A stretch of DNA of 64,000 nucleotides from Actinomortierella ambigua (GCA_016098155.1 JAAAJB010000048.1:1-64000); one strand, 5' to 3'; counted from the first letter of the stretch, positions 29,801-41,487 are shown. A program made the numbers and translations. The notes: generated by a model not told the origin, from the sequence alone.

Positions 29801-31388
29801 CTTCGACGACATAGCCATCCATGACATTGGGGGTGTCACGATAGTCGATCAATCCGGTAATGACGGGACCAACGGGGTGCTTGAAATCACTCGGCTTCTC
29901 ATCTCCCATACTGACACCGTTCACCAGAGTTTCACCGTTGTACGAGAAGGCCAAGAACTAGGGAAACAAAAAAGAGTTTTTCAAGGGGTACGCTTGTAAG
30001 AGATTAGTCAAAATTCATAAAGTGCAGACTCGGCATGCAGGTGGTCTTGGGAAAACAAAAAAAAAAAAAAAAAGCAAACACAGCTTTGACCACAGTTGCT
30101 CAAATACGAGTGAAAAATGCTTACATCGCCATTGCCGGAGAAGCGCTTTCCGACGTTATCAGAGGTGGTCAGGCCACCGGTCTTGACGGAGCGGAGAAGG
30201 ATCTCTGTCGAGCCAAGAGCACCAGCTCCAAGGACAACAATGTCGGCAGTGACAAACATGGGCGGGATGGTGGCACCATGCTCCTTGAGAAACTCGTCGC
30301 GGCTCTCGTCGATCCACTCAAAGTAGACAGTGTATGGTGCCGGTTTGGTGGAAGACCGCTCGATGCGAACAACGTTGCAGCAAGTGTAGATCTCTGCGCC
30401 ATGGTTCCATGCGTCGGGGATATAGTTCATGAGGGTGGTGTTCTTGCTCCAGTCATTGATGCCTGTTGTGTCGTTGCCTGTGAGGGTGCTCTTCTTCTGC
30501 ATGACACCCGCCGGGTTCATGGCGTCCTTGAAGTGGACGGTGATTGGGGGGCGGGTGAACTTTTCGTGCACGCCAGCACCCTTGGCCTGCTTCTCGAGGG
30601 TAGTGAGCTTGGGCAGCTCGGGCCAGTCCTCTGGATAAGGAAGGGGCTGAAGCATATCGCAAGCGTGCTGAAAGGACTGCTCCAGTAGTTCCTTGTCCTC
30701 GTTCAACTCCTCGGGCCACGCCTTGTTATCCCAGATGCGCGGGTCTGGCCTCAGGGCAGTGTTGGCGTTTAGCAGCGATGTTCCACCCAAGCTGCATGGT
30801 CAAGAGGAAACGCAAGAAGAGGGAAGAGCATTTCAACCCCCGCGGAGAAAAGAAAGGTTAGTCCCAGAATCACGAGCCAGACGACATCAAATATAATCCG
30901 CACTTTAACCCATGAGGGAGGCGGGGGGAGGGATGCTGCCACGACCATGAGGGAAAGAAGAAAGCGTGATTGGGTAAATTGGCCATGGGGTAGTGAGTGG
31001 AGGTGATGGTAGCTGTGATAATTGCTTCCGCCTCCCCCCTCTGTGATCATGATCGACGGTCCATCATACGTTACCCGCAAGCGACAAAGGCCCATTGGTC
31101 GTCGTTCTTGTGAATCTCGTACAGGCCGGTCTTCTTTCCTTCCCGACCACTATCAGTGTTAAGCTGCACCTCGGCCGTGGCGGCAATGGTGCCTTCTGGA
31201 TACTCGCCCGGCCAGCGCTCCTCGCCACGCTCCAGGAGACACACACGCTTTCCGGCACGGGCGAGGCGCGAAGCTGCGATGGCTCCACCGTAGCCTGAGC
31301 CAACCACAATCGCGTCGTAGTGCATCTTGAGGTCCGTCATCGGAGACCCGATTCTTGGAGGTCTAGGATGGTCCTTCTTGCCGGGCAT
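26879..31388 (-). CDS. GMC oxidoreductase (cholesterol oxidase-like) fused to an alpha/beta hydrolase
   Basis: Five exons on the minus strand: 31388-31075, 30791-30125, 29957-29665, 29550-28017 and 27862-26879. All phases close, giving 1263 residues. Residues 24-60 are an FAD-binding Rossmann fold (VGSGYGGAIAASRLARAG). VVLGAGALGSTEILLRS and HPIGGCSMG (about 512) are typical of the cholesterol-oxidase branch of GMC flavoenzymes. A middle region, about residues 600-900, of unknown type has an acidic serine stretch. From about 930 an alpha/beta hydrolase follows: oxyanion HGAS (938-941), nucleophile elbow AHCVGS with a cysteine at 1016, and GYGHLDG with a histidine at 1232. The pairing suggests that a sterol or similar alcohol is oxidised and an ester or lactone then hydrolysed; this is inference. 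No signal peptide is visible. The gene shares a promoter region with SR140. Confidence 0.9.
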
Positions 31389-32149
31389 GGTCGAATGATG
31401 CAAGCTGTTATGAGAGTAGGTTGGTTGAATGTTGGATGAGCAAAAGTGGATGGGAATGGAAAAAGAAGAAGAAGAAGAAGAAAAATGTATACGAGAGTTC
31501 GATAAAGTACCTGTGGGCAAGTTCTCACGATTCCCTCACTTTTTCTTTGGTCTGGCAACCAAAACTTTGACGGGCCAGGCTTGTGGGCTTGTGGTGCACG
31601 AACCTCTCCCTTCTCCTCTGTCGCTTTAGTAGGAGTGCAGCAGGAGATAGTGAATCCTCCGTCCAGCCTTGATTCACATTTCCCGATCTTTTTTTTTTCT
31701 TTTCTTTCGAGCAGACTTGCGTGCATTGAATAGGGTGGGGTGGGTACCATCTTTTCTCCGCGGAGACAAGTACAATACCATACATGTGAACAGTGCCAAG
31801 GTCGTCCTACTCATGTTTGCAGAATGTTCCAGGCACGACCCTAATTGGATGGTTGTTTCTCTGTGGCATTCATTGATAGAAAGAGAGAAAGACAGCCGTG
31901 CGTGGGTTGCCACTGCAGTAGCAGTAGAAGGGGGAGCATGCATGCACCACCTTTCACCTCCCAGGCACGAAAACACGGGCACGTATTTGGAATAGGATTG
32001 GATGTCTCACCTTGGCCCAGTAAGCACGATGCTTCACTAAGCACAGTGATTTTCTCGGACCTGGAAGAGGGACTGATCACCTGACCGACCAATTGCCACG
32101 AATACCCCTCTGCCACATGCACATTGACATCCATCTTCCACCTTTCACA
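31389..32149. other. divergent intergenic region between the oxidase fusion and SR140
   Basis: It holds AAG-rich repeats just upstream of the oxidase gene (31463-31486) and a T-rich run at 31688-31700. No gene is seen. Confidence 0.5.
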
Positions 32150-34896
32150 ATGACAGACAAGCGACCTGGTGGTCTTAAACCTAGCACTGCTCAGGTACTT
32201 TTCATCCCTACTTGTGTGTAGAATGAATGCATGTAGTCCTCTTGTAATGAGGAGGATTTACTCAGATGTCTCTCCACTTTTCTGCACCTCATAGATCATC
32301 GCCGAGAGCAAAGTGCAGGGTTTCACTATCGGATCGCATAAACGGTTGAACCCCTTCCAGAAACACAAGGAGGAGGCAGAGTTGAAGCGGAAGGTACGTG
32401 GTGATAGGGCCAGAAGAGACACTGGCCGATGCACGACAACCATTCATGAACATTCAGGACCTGTGTGCACGCTCTTACTTGTGGACCATTTTTTCCCGCA
32501 TCCTGCGTACTAGAAAGAATCTGAGGAGACCGCCAAGGCATACGCAGACTTTGTTGCCTCCTTTGAAGGCGATAACTCGAAGAAAGAGAGAAAGTTTGTC
32601 AAGGGCAAATGTACAGGCTACCTTGCTAGTTCTTGTTTCCAAGCTGCACAATTATCAATGGTGGAGGCCATCCCTAACATCGATCAGCTTGTGTTCGATA
32701 GCCGTGTTTGGCCAGGATGACGACGATGACGACGACGACGTCGAGAAAGTGGACGCAAGAGCATCGAAACCCGCACAGGATGCAAAGCCAGTCGTAACAG
32801 CGAGCGCGCCTCAACTACCTCCAGAACCCACGCCGGTACCAAAGGATACAAAGGCAGAAAAGAGGAAGGAGATGGACGCTTTCCTCGAGGGTCTCAAGAG
32901 GTGAGTCACAGCAGTCGTCAACATGCGGAAAACAAAACCTGTCTGGACTTTCTCACTTACGACCGCACGATACAACACTGCAGGAAACACGAGGAGCGCG
33001 AAGAACAAGCAAGTACGAAGGCATCTAGATCTTCAAAGGCCGGACGAGGTAAAGCATTCTTCTACACTGAGCAGGGCAGGGGACTTTGAAGGGACCCCAT
33101 TTTTTTTTATCCTTGCAACACGCACGATGACTAACGGTGTCGAATGATCGTTACTATTAGACGACCATTACTTGGGATCAAGAGATACTGGCGATCCTAC
33201 AACCACCAACCTCTACATCGGCAATATCAACCCGACTGTAAACGAGGAGCAGCTATGCATGGAATTTGCAAAGTATGGCCCTATTGCAAGCATCAAGATC
33301 ATGTGGCCGAGGACGCAGGAAGAGATTGACCGGAACCGGAATTGTGGATTCGTAAGCTTTATGGAAAGACAGGACGCTGCACAGGCACTAAAGGATATGG
33401 ACGGCATCGAGCTCTGTGGATACGTGATGAAGCTAGGATGGGGCAAGGCTGTCCCTCTGCCGGCCGTTCCGTTCTACCAGCGAAAAGACTACAAGGCACC
33501 GCCGATGGCCAAGAGAGTCCTCTCCAAGAAAGCAGTCCCACCTGCAAGTCACGACGTTGTCGTCGAGAAGCCCACGGACCCAGCAATGGTCGTTCGTATC
33601 CACAAGGTCATTGAGCGCGTCTTGGTCATTGGCCCAGAGTTTGAGCAAGCACTGATCGACCGTGAGAGCAGCAATCCACTGTTTTGTTTCTTGGTCGACT
33701 ACAAATCTCCAGAGCATTACTATTACCGATGGAAGATGTTCTCTTTGGTGCAAGGCGACACTCTCTCCAGATGGAGGACAGAGCCGTTCAGAATGGTCGA
33801 GGGAGGGCCAAAATGGTTTCCACCTTTTATGCCATTTACAGACGAGGTAGTAGCGGAGGACGAGCGGTTGATCGACGTACCCCTTGATGACCTCGAACGG
33901 ACATATACAAGAGGGTCGTTGAGTCGCCATGAGAGGAGCTACTTTGAGGCACTGTTGCGCCTACTCACAGCTCAACGACGATCGATTGCGCGAGCAATGG
34001 TGTTTGCGATTCAGCATGCTGAAGCCGCTGATGAGGTAGGCCTATGAGGAGACATTGGTATGAACGTGTGTGTTCTGTTCCTGTCAGAGTATTAACTTTT
34101 TTGTCTTGTCTTGTCTTGTATTTTTTTCTACACTTTTTTTTTTTTTTTTTTTTTTGTGCGTCCAGATCGTTGACATCCTTTCGGCTTCGATGCTTCTCGA
34201 CAGCACGCCCCAAGGTGCCCGTCTTGCGCGACTTTATCTGATATCAGATATTCTTCACAACTCGAGTGCTTCCATCCCTAACGTCTGGAAATTTCGTTCC
34301 CGGTAAGGATGAAACCTCGTAATGCTACCACGGCATTAGGTGTCGTCGTAGACAGGCTGATCTGATGTACTGCTGTGTGAGTGACACATGACCTGTGTCA
34401 AAATAAGGGGACGTTCTAACCTCCTTTCTTCTGTACGAATTTGGGTCAACAATCTGCAACCTCCCCTACCTTCCCCCTCCCCTCAAAAAAAAAAAAAAGA
34501 CTGGAAGGCAAGCTTCCCGCAGTGTTTGAGAAGCTGAACGAGATCTATCGTAGCATTGATGCTCGTCTAAAGGCGGAGCAATTCCGTCGCCAAGTCGCAG
34601 GTGTTTTGTCGATCTGGGAGAACTGGATTGTCTTCCCTCAAGAGTATTTGGATCAACTAGCCGCCACCCTTGTCCGCAGGGCTGCTGGCGAGCAGGCAGA
34701 AGCGAGTACCATTCCGCCCTCAGTACCTAGCACAGCGTCTGGTCGTGGGGATGGAGGATCATCCTCTATCTCAGAGTGGAGCCAAGTCCAGGGTCACACG
34801 CCAGACGGCGATCTCGATGTCGACGGCGAGCCAATGGAAGATGATATTGACGGCGTACCAATGGAGGACGATGACATTGACGGGATGCCTCTTTGA
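32150..34896 (+). CDS. U2SURP: U2 snRNP-associated SURP protein (SR140)
   Basis: Eight exons: 32150-32194, 32295-32393, 32514-32610, 32702-32900, 32984-33048, 33161-34035, 34166-34302 and 34500-34896. Frame closes to 637 residues. The N-terminus has KRLNPFQKHKEEAELKRK and KAYADFVASFEGD, then an aspartate run and a basic stretch. Residues about 182-262 are an RRM (NLYIGNINP, CGFVSFMERQDA), 312-368 a SURP module (PEFEQALIDRESSNPLFCFL) and about 405-560 a CID domain (SRHERSYFEALLRLL, YLISDILHNSS). The protein belongs to the U2 snRNP/17S particle and acts in branch-site recognition. The C-terminus is an acidic repeat (DGEPMEDDIDGVPMEDDDID) in place of the long arginine/serine region of animal forms. 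The last intron ends in a run of 14 A before AG, a very poor acceptor, yet the frame and family both demand it. Confidence 0.93.
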
Positions 34897-35693
34897 AGAA
34901 GTTAGCTCAGCAATCCTGTATTCGTAGCAAATACATGCATGTACATACAGCATACATTACCGCACGACCTGTAGTCTACATCCGCATTTCGCATTTGAAC
35001 TTTCAATGCAAACGAGCGCACGTTCCTCTTGTTTTTACACTTCTTCCTCTCACATTTGAGTAGGAAAGTTTATACATCCTTGTTTGAATTGATCCCCCCC
35101 TCGAGCGCATATTTCTCTGCCTTTGTGCAACAACAATGCGCCCAGTCAAACTTACCAAGACGGGTGCCCTCAGCTCCATTGGTTGGCTCAAGACAATGTC
35201 GATTGACGAAGAGAGGTGAATGTGCAGATGCCTCCCAACCAGAAGCAACAAGTTTTGCTTTCTCAAGGAAAAAGACAAAGCTTCCGTCTTCCATCGTCAT
35301 GAAACGGTTAGGCTCAGCCTAGGTCTCCCAAACTTTCGATTGTTGTCATCTCCAGTCGCCAAGCAGGATCCCGGGATGGATATGTTTCTGGCGTCCCCGC
35401 AAAAGACAATGTGTCACCCTCCTTTCTACAACGAACGTCTAAGGGTTTTTGGTCCGACGCTAAACAAGCACGGCACATGCAAGTATTCCTCCCCTCCCTC
35501 CCTCCTTTCTTTTCCTTTTCCTCTTTCTCTTCCTCCTCCTAACAACAACTATTCCATTTTATCCCAACATTGCTTCCTGCTTGCTTGTGTTTTTTTTCCA
35601 CTTGCCGGACCTTGCTCTCTTCTTGTACCTCAGTAAAGCAACACACTCGTATACAACTCCTTTGCTCAGAGTGATCATCTCTATTCTCGCCTG
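34897..35693. other. intergenic
   Basis: No gene is recognised. T/C-rich runs increase toward the next gene's promoter. Confidence 0.5.
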
Positions 35694-35700
35694 TATAAAA
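35694..35700 (+). promoter_or_regulatory. TATA box of the arginine/serine phosphoprotein gene
   Basis: TATAAAA, 171 bases upstream of the ATG at 35865, followed by a C-rich leader with CTTCC repeats. Confidence 0.55.
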
Positions 35701-35864
35701 AACCCCCCTTCCCCCCCCTTGACTACTCCTACACCGTTCTTTCTTTCCTTGGCATATCTTCTCCTCCTTCCCCTCACCCTCTACCCCGCGCTCCTTTGAA
35801 AAGAAAGGCCCCACTTCTACCCTCCTTCAACGTTCCTACAAACAACTCTTGATCTTTCTACCCT

Positions 35865-36557
35865 ATGGCAGACATTGACATGTCCAGGCAGAGTGTCGTT
35901 CATGACATCCCGGACTACAATACCATGTACAATACGCCAGGTGGCGGCACATACGATTACTCGCACAACATCCACCCATTTTCCCAGTCGCCTAGCAGCG
36001 TCCGCTTTGATCGCAGCGTTTCGTCCTTTGACAACTCCAAGCCTGCAGCAAACGCCGACCTGAGTCTCCTACCCTCCCGGCCCGACTCTGACCAAAAGCA
36101 GCAACCACAAAAGCAAGATCCAGGTCGCCGTCGGTCATCTATCGGCGGCATCCTGGTAAGCGTGTTCTCAGGCGGTGGCAATAAAGATGGCGAGAGTAAA
36201 GACAACCTCGACCTGCAACGCACACGGTCAGTTCCTGCAAGCACCTTCTCCTCATTCTCCCGTCGCAGGCTTTCCAAGGAAATGAGCGCACCCGACCTTG
36301 GACGCCGCCGATCCTCGGTGCACCTCTCTCCCTCCGAGATGAAGGAGGGCGCCCTTCACAGGGGCCCCTATGCCCATGTCTCCAAGGCACAGGCCGAGCA
36401 CATGGAGCGTTTGCGCGAGGCAGAACGGAACCTGGGCCGGAAGACAAACGTCGATGGTCTGCCATTACCCGAAGCCCAGGCCGATGACAAGCGCCATCGT
36501 CGTCGAAGCTCCATCGCCAACATACTAGGCTTGAACAAGAAAATGTTGGCCTTTTAG
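35865..36557 (+). CDS. hypothetical basic protein with repeated kinase-type sites (230 aa)
   Basis: A single exon. The protein is hydrophilic and mostly disordered. Four clusters fit the basophilic (protein kinase A-like) consensus: GRRRSSIGGIL, SRRRLSKE, GRRRSSVHL and HRRRSSIANIL. The first and last are followed by a hydrophobic patch and the last ends the protein with LGLNKKMLAF. The start (MADIDMSRQS, then DIPDYNTMYNTPGGGTYDYS) is tyrosine- and glycine-rich. I know such small proteins in filamentous fungi only as hypothetical. A role as a phosphorylation-controlled adaptor is speculation. TATA box and leader upstream support expression. Confidence 0.7.
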   Translation: MADIDMSRQSVVHDIPDYNTMYNTPGGGTYDYSHNIHPFSQSPSSVRFDRSVSSFDNSKPAANADLSLLPSRPDSDQKQQPQKQDPGRRRSSIGGILVSVFSGGGNKDGESKDNLDLQRTRSVPASTFSSFSRRRLSKEMSAPDLGRRRSSVHLSPSEMKEGALHRGPYAHVSKAQAEHMERLREAERNLGRKTNVDGLPLPEAQADDKRHRRRSSIANILGLNKKMLAF

Positions 36558-37267
36558 TGAACGCTTTATTTGTTTCCTTCCTGTGATTGTCTACTTTTTT
36601 TATACATATTGCTATTACAATCCTGTGAGAGAACAAAAACCAAACAAACCAACACAAAGTTGATCGTCCTGTTGTACATAGCCCTCTTTTTTTTTTGTTT
36701 CTCTCCTAAACCACATTGCTCGCATAAACAGTTGACACAAAAAAGCACTGCCCTGCCTGGTGTTTTCTGACTAACGGAGGGAAAGGGTTCCGAGCCTGGG
36801 TGAGTTTAGTGACCGAGCAGAGAAGGGGAGGAGGAGGAAATGGGCGTGCGTTTTTTCTTTTCGCGTTCGCTGAGAGGCAGCTCGCAGTAGTGGTCAGTAT
36901 CATTCTCAGCTCTTTTCCTCTCGCACCGCCCCTCTTCCCCCCTCTTCCCCCCCCCTTTCAATTCCCCTCACTCTCTCTTAGTCGTAAAAGAAAAATGTTT
37001 CCCTCCACCTTTCAGCAACAAACAAAACACAAAACACACAGCACAAACAATCTGGCAAGACACAGGGTCTCGAGCACATCTGGCATAAACGGACCTTCAA
37101 CATGTCTTTTCTTTTTTTTCCCCCTCTTTGTGGAGAGGGGGTTAGGAACACGATATGATATTGTTGTTCATTGTTGTTGTTTTTTTTGATGAGCAACTAT
37201 TTCTTATTATATAGAATACTTTTTTGTTGTTTGTGTGTGTCTTCTTTCTTCCTCTTCCCATCTCCAC
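36558..37267. other. intergenic between convergent genes
   Basis: T-rich stretches and short GT repeats. No gene is seen. Confidence 0.5.
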
Positions 37268-39217
37268 TTACGAACGTCGAAACGTCAATCCTGAACGCAG
37301 CTGCATCATCCGCCGATGGAACTCGCGACACAACGGCACGTGGAGCCCGACAATCTCCTTCAAGTTTGGGAAATGCGTTGCCATCCACTCGGCCTCCGCC
37401 TCGCCTAGTCGGTCCTCCACCAGATCCGGTCCGCGCCAGTACAGCGAGATCGACTCGAGCTGCGTCAGCGACTCTAGTTCCTGCACTTGTCCTGCCGAGA
37501 GCGACAGGTCCAACATTGCCGTGTCAACCATGTACGTCGATGAGGTCGATGTCAAGTTGGGAGAAGAGGACGAGGAAGAAGAAGAAGAAGAGGACGAGGA
37601 AGAGGTGGACGAGGTAGTGGACGAAGAAACAGACGAGATGGTGGACGATGGCGACAATGTCGTCGGGGAAGAAGGTGCAGACAAGGGAGACGTAGCATCT
37701 GCGGCCATCGCCGCGCTCGTGGTGGTTGTGGTCGTGACCATACCCGTCGGCATCGATGTCGCCGTGGTCGTCCACAGACGACGCAGGCGTCGACAGGTGG
37801 CGATCCGCTGCAGAGCATGACGCATCATGCTCTTATCGCACGGATAGATCAGCACCACCTCCAGGTGCTCCAACGTCGCGGCGCAGGCCCAAGGCTGCAA
37901 CAGGCCCTCGGTCGCGTCCAACGGACAATTCGCCTTGAGCAGCTGCAGATGCGGCGCCTGCTCGAGCACCATGGCCACAAACCGTCGTCCAGCCTCCCAA
38001 AAGTCGCGCGAAATGAACCCCGTCGTCGTCGTCGGGTTCTCGTCGTCGTCCCCGACTTGCAGCGACAGCGACAAGAGCGAGGCCTTGGCATGCGGCAGCA
38101 CGTGCTCCACCAGCAATGTTCGCCAGGCCACATCTCCGCTCGCTTGCAGACTGAGGTGCTTTAGCTGCCCGATCGGGATGGCCTTGAGTAGCCGTGCCAT
38201 GCCGTCGTGCGTATGTTGGCCCTCGTCCTCCTGTCGGTAGTGGTGGTGTTGTTCAATTTCCTGGATGGCCAGACTGGTGAGGCGGTGGAAGGTCGGGAGG
38301 CGGCTGGTGCCTGCAAACGACTTTAGCAAGACGGTCAACTGTCGCAGATGCGGTAGCTTTGTTGCCCAGTGCAGCGCATGCCAGGTAGGCTGGCGGATGG
38401 AGATGGTGAGCTCCTCGAGGGGGCTTCGGACAGCGATGGGGTAGGAGAGGTGCAGACTCGGGTGGTTGCCCAGCAGCGACAGGCGACGAAGTCGAGGGCA
38501 GCCCGCCAACAGTGTATCGACAAACGAAGGCTCGACCGGGCCACAGATATCGGCGGCGGTGAGGAGGGGCAAGTAAGGGGGGTGAGGGTTTTCCAGGGGG
38601 GACTGTTGCTGCCATCGAATCACCGCGCGCACTTCGTTGTGGGTGTGCACGCGCAAGTACAGATACTGGAGGGAATGGGTCTGAGCGATGCATACCATGG
38701 CCTGGTTCACCAAGTGTTGATACTGGTCCTCATCCTCGACATCGCAGCCGCGCGACACGCGCTTGAGCGTCACCTTTTCAACGTCGACATGCAGTCGTTC
38801 CAGGCCCGGGCAAAAGGTGGTCGGGTCCGAGAACGGCCAGGCACGGTTGACTTTGAGCTTGCGAATCAGATGGCCAAATTTGCGAAAGTCGCTCACCAGC
38901 CTCGACGGCATGGGATTCAGGTGGGCACAGGCCCTGAACCTCGGCGACATGGGCTCCTCGTGCCGCTCTAGCCACCAGAGCTGCTCTTCCGAGACAATGC
39001 CGCGTTGCTTGAGCAAAGACGCGCGCTTCGCCGCCACATTCTCGGAACAGGCTGTCGTGTCCAGCTGCCGCCACGCGGCGAAGAGCCGCATCGCGAAATC
39101 CACGCCAAAGTTGTTGCGCCAGTTTTTGCACACTTGGACACAGTTGGCAAGATCACTTAGTGAAAGGGTTTTGCTAATGAGCAGACATAATTCAGGAAGG
39201 TCAATTGGTGTTGGCAT
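37268..39217 (-). CDS. F-box/leucine-rich-repeat protein (649 aa)
   Basis: A single exon from ATG at 39217; the open frame extends upstream only through microsatellite sequence. Residues 5-45 are an F-box-like motif (IDLPELCLLISKTLSLSDLA, then CVQVCKNWRNNFG). Irregular leucine-rich repeats follow (SLQYLYLRVHTHNE, CPRLRRLSLLGNHPSLHLS, LPHLRQLTVLLKS, LEHLEVVLIY, LTQLESISLYW). Near residues 500-570 is a linker of threonine and a run of about 17 serines. Such proteins recruit substrates to SCF ubiquitin ligases. The substrate cannot be inferred. The protein is typical in length for the family in such fungi, and is related in layout to the two other F-box genes of this window. Confidence 0.82.
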   Translation of the reverse strand: MPTPIDLPELCLLISKTLSLSDLANCVQVCKNWRNNFGVDFAMRLFAAWRQLDTTACSENVAAKRASLLKQRGIVSEEQLWWLERHEEPMSPRFRACAHLNPMPSRLVSDFRKFGHLIRKLKVNRAWPFSDPTTFCPGLERLHVDVEKVTLKRVSRGCDVEDEDQYQHLVNQAMVCIAQTHSLQYLYLRVHTHNEVRAVIRWQQQSPLENPHPPYLPLLTAADICGPVEPSFVDTLLAGCPRLRRLSLLGNHPSLHLSYPIAVRSPLEELTISIRQPTWHALHWATKLPHLRQLTVLLKSFAGTSRLPTFHRLTSLAIQEIEQHHHYRQEDEGQHTHDGMARLLKAIPIGQLKHLSLQASGDVAWRTLLVEHVLPHAKASLLSLSLQVGDDDENPTTTTGFISRDFWEAGRRFVAMVLEQAPHLQLLKANCPLDATEGLLQPWACAATLEHLEVVLIYPCDKSMMRHALQRIATCRRLRRLWTTTATSMPTGMVTTTTTTSAAMAADATSPLSAPSSPTTLSPSSTISSVSSSTTSSTSSSSSSSSSSSSSSPNLTSTSSTYMVDTAMLDLSLSAGQVQELESLTQLESISLYWRGPDLVEDRLGEAEAEWMATHFPNLKEIVGLHVPLCREFHRRMMQLRSGLTFRRS

Positions 39218-39401
39218 TAGAGGACGAAGAGGGGGGGGGGGGGGGAGGGGAGGATGGGGCGGGTGGGTGGATTGGAGAGAATGGATGGTAAGGGGGGGGA
39301 AGCGATAGAGTAAGTGAGTGGGCGAGAGAGTAGGTGAACGCTGAAGGGGAGAGAGGAGAGAGAGAGGAGAGAGAGGGGGGGCGGGAAGGGGACGCAGAGA
39401 G

Positions 39402-39410
39402 ACAGACAGA

Positions 39411-39444
<34 letters not shown>

Positions 39445-39485
39445 ACAGAGAGAAAAGAGAAAGAGAAAGAGAGAGAGAGAGAGAT
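39402..39485. repeat. (GA)n/(CAGA)n microsatellite
   Basis: Nearly continuous GA dinucleotides with CAGA interruptions, upstream of the F-box gene's start. Confidence 0.8.
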
Positions 39486-40140
39486 GGCAGAAGAAGAACA
39501 AGAAGAAGAAGAGAAAAGCAACGTCTCTCCTCCTTCCTTCTCTTTCTTCCTCTTCTCTTCCTCTTCCTCCTCCCCCCTCCCGTTTTCCCTGAGGGCAATG
39601 CACCCCTGAGCAAAATAGCAAGGGGGTCAATGCCCGCCAATCGTGCAATGCTGTCCTCTGCTGTTGCTTGCTTGCTGGTGGTGGTGGTGGTCGTCGTCGT
39701 TGTTATTGTTGTTGCTAGTGTCGAACTGGTGTGGTATCCCGCAGAACCCGGCCTTTTGGGAGCACGATCCTCACGGATGATTGTGCCTGAGCGTGATCGC
39801 CACCAAAACGGACGGACCTGAAAGAGGGGAGAAAGGGAAGGGGGGGGGGAAGGGATCACCTCAGCCGTTGATCACCCCATCTCTTGCAATCAACTACCAT
39901 CATGGACTCCCACGACTGGAGAGGAGGAAAAAAAGTTTTATTTTTTGTTTTGGTTTGGTTTGTATCGTGGATGGTTGGAGGAGGGAAGGTACGGATGGAT
40001 GGAAGGACAAAATATGGAAGGACCCAAGGGAAAGTATGATGTTAGAGTACTGAACACGAACAAAAAAAAAAAAAAAAAAAAAAACACAAGCCAAAAAAAT
40101 TACTCATTACACCTGCGGGAAGATTTTACGCACAGATAAT

Positions 40141-40150
40141 NNNNNNNNNN
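40141..40150. other. assembly gap (10 N)
   Basis: Ten undetermined bases flanked on the right by 22 A and near an A run on the left. Probably a homopolymer that could not be read through. Confidence 0.99.
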
Positions 40151-40851
40151 AAAAAAAAAAAAAAAAAAAAAACACCATGCCCAACCATGTGACCATAAAC
40201 AGCAGTAGGGGTTGGCAGATCAAGCATGTCCGCGATAGAGGCCCACCATGCTCGCAGACGTCAAAACAGCTGTTGCCCTTTGTCCACGCAGGATGCGATG
40301 CACCCACAATGCTCCTCGAGCACGCGGCGTTTTTTTTTTCCTGTCTGTGTATATGTTTGTTAGTCAGACGGGTGGATCTAACGCCAGGGGAAGGCATTCT
40401 TAGCCGTTCCATTGGAGATTTCGCCAAAGGGCTGCCCACAGGACTTGGAATCTGAAAGACAAAGATGGAGCCAGCATCCACACTATCCTGGCAGGAGCTC
40501 TTGTTTGCTGCCCACTAGCCGAAAGTAACCTAGTTCATGCGGAGAGAGAAAGAGGGAGAGAGAGAGAACAACCATGCCAAGTGAAAAAAAAATCCGCGGA
40601 GGATGCAAGACAGGCAACATTGCTCACCCACATAGCCAGAATTAAACTACAAGAATATTTGGTAGCGACAGCTCGTGGCGCAAAAACATGGGACTCACAA
40701 CTGGACATGGGAAAAAGAGGTTGGCTGGACAATCAACAGAGTCAAGATGCGCAGTCCAATGGCTTGAGGCAACGCGAGACGCCAATACCGTGAGCGACAG
40801 AACAGGATCTCTCGGGTTGCATCTCGCCTGCATTCCTCTTTCTCATTCATC

Positions 40852-41456
40852 ATGCTCCATTCATTACGCCGAGGAAGACATATATCCTCCTCTAATCCTG
40901 TCGAAGCAGAAGCATCACCATACCATGATATTCGGTATCGCGCCCTCGATATCCCAGAGCTGGTTGAGCTTATCCTTGGCTATGTCGTCGGGATACCCTT
41001 TGGCTTCGAAGGCGATTCTCAGCCCTTTGAGAACGACATTTTTCGCCCTCAGGGCCTCGTACCACGAGCCGACCAAGGGTATCATGCATGTCTTGTTTCA
41101 AAGACCTGGAACCACGTGGTCACAGGCCTCTGGAGGTCAAACGTGTCTACCTCTAGCGACAGCTCGAGTTTCCCCTCTCTCCAAGGATGCAGGCGCCTAG
41201 CCTACAACTTTGCTCCTACCCAAGAGCCACAAGGGCCAGCAATCAACCTCTTGGACGAACTCTCTAGTGCCTCCAATCTCCCACATGTCGGCGGCCTCCG
41301 TGAACTTTTGCTGGCAGGGGCCTTTACTGTGGAGAGCGAGCTGACCAGTCTCCTGGCGCTGCAAAACATGACCAGAAACCTCACATTACTCGACCTCCAG
41401 TTTTCTTCACACCAGACGCTGGATATTCAGTTGTTCTTTTCGCCCATGTCGTCATT

Positions 41457-41487
<31 letters not shown>

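Larger units (their letters stand above)
39218..40851. other. microsatellite-rich intergenic region with an assembly gap
   Basis: G runs (39230-39246), a long GA tract (39350-39485), A runs near 40060-40084 and 40151-40172, and the gap at 40141-40150. On the minus strand 40446-40200 a short stretch follows a CAG acceptor-like site and could be an exon, but nothing supports it. Confidence 0.5.

Noticed and set aside
37224..37820. Plus-strand acidic frame of 198 codons
   Set aside because: It is antisense of the serine/threonine-rich linker of the F-box gene.
40107..40481. A minus-strand frame of 124 codons crossing the gap
   Set aside because: It runs through undetermined bases and a poly-T run and has no recognisable domain.
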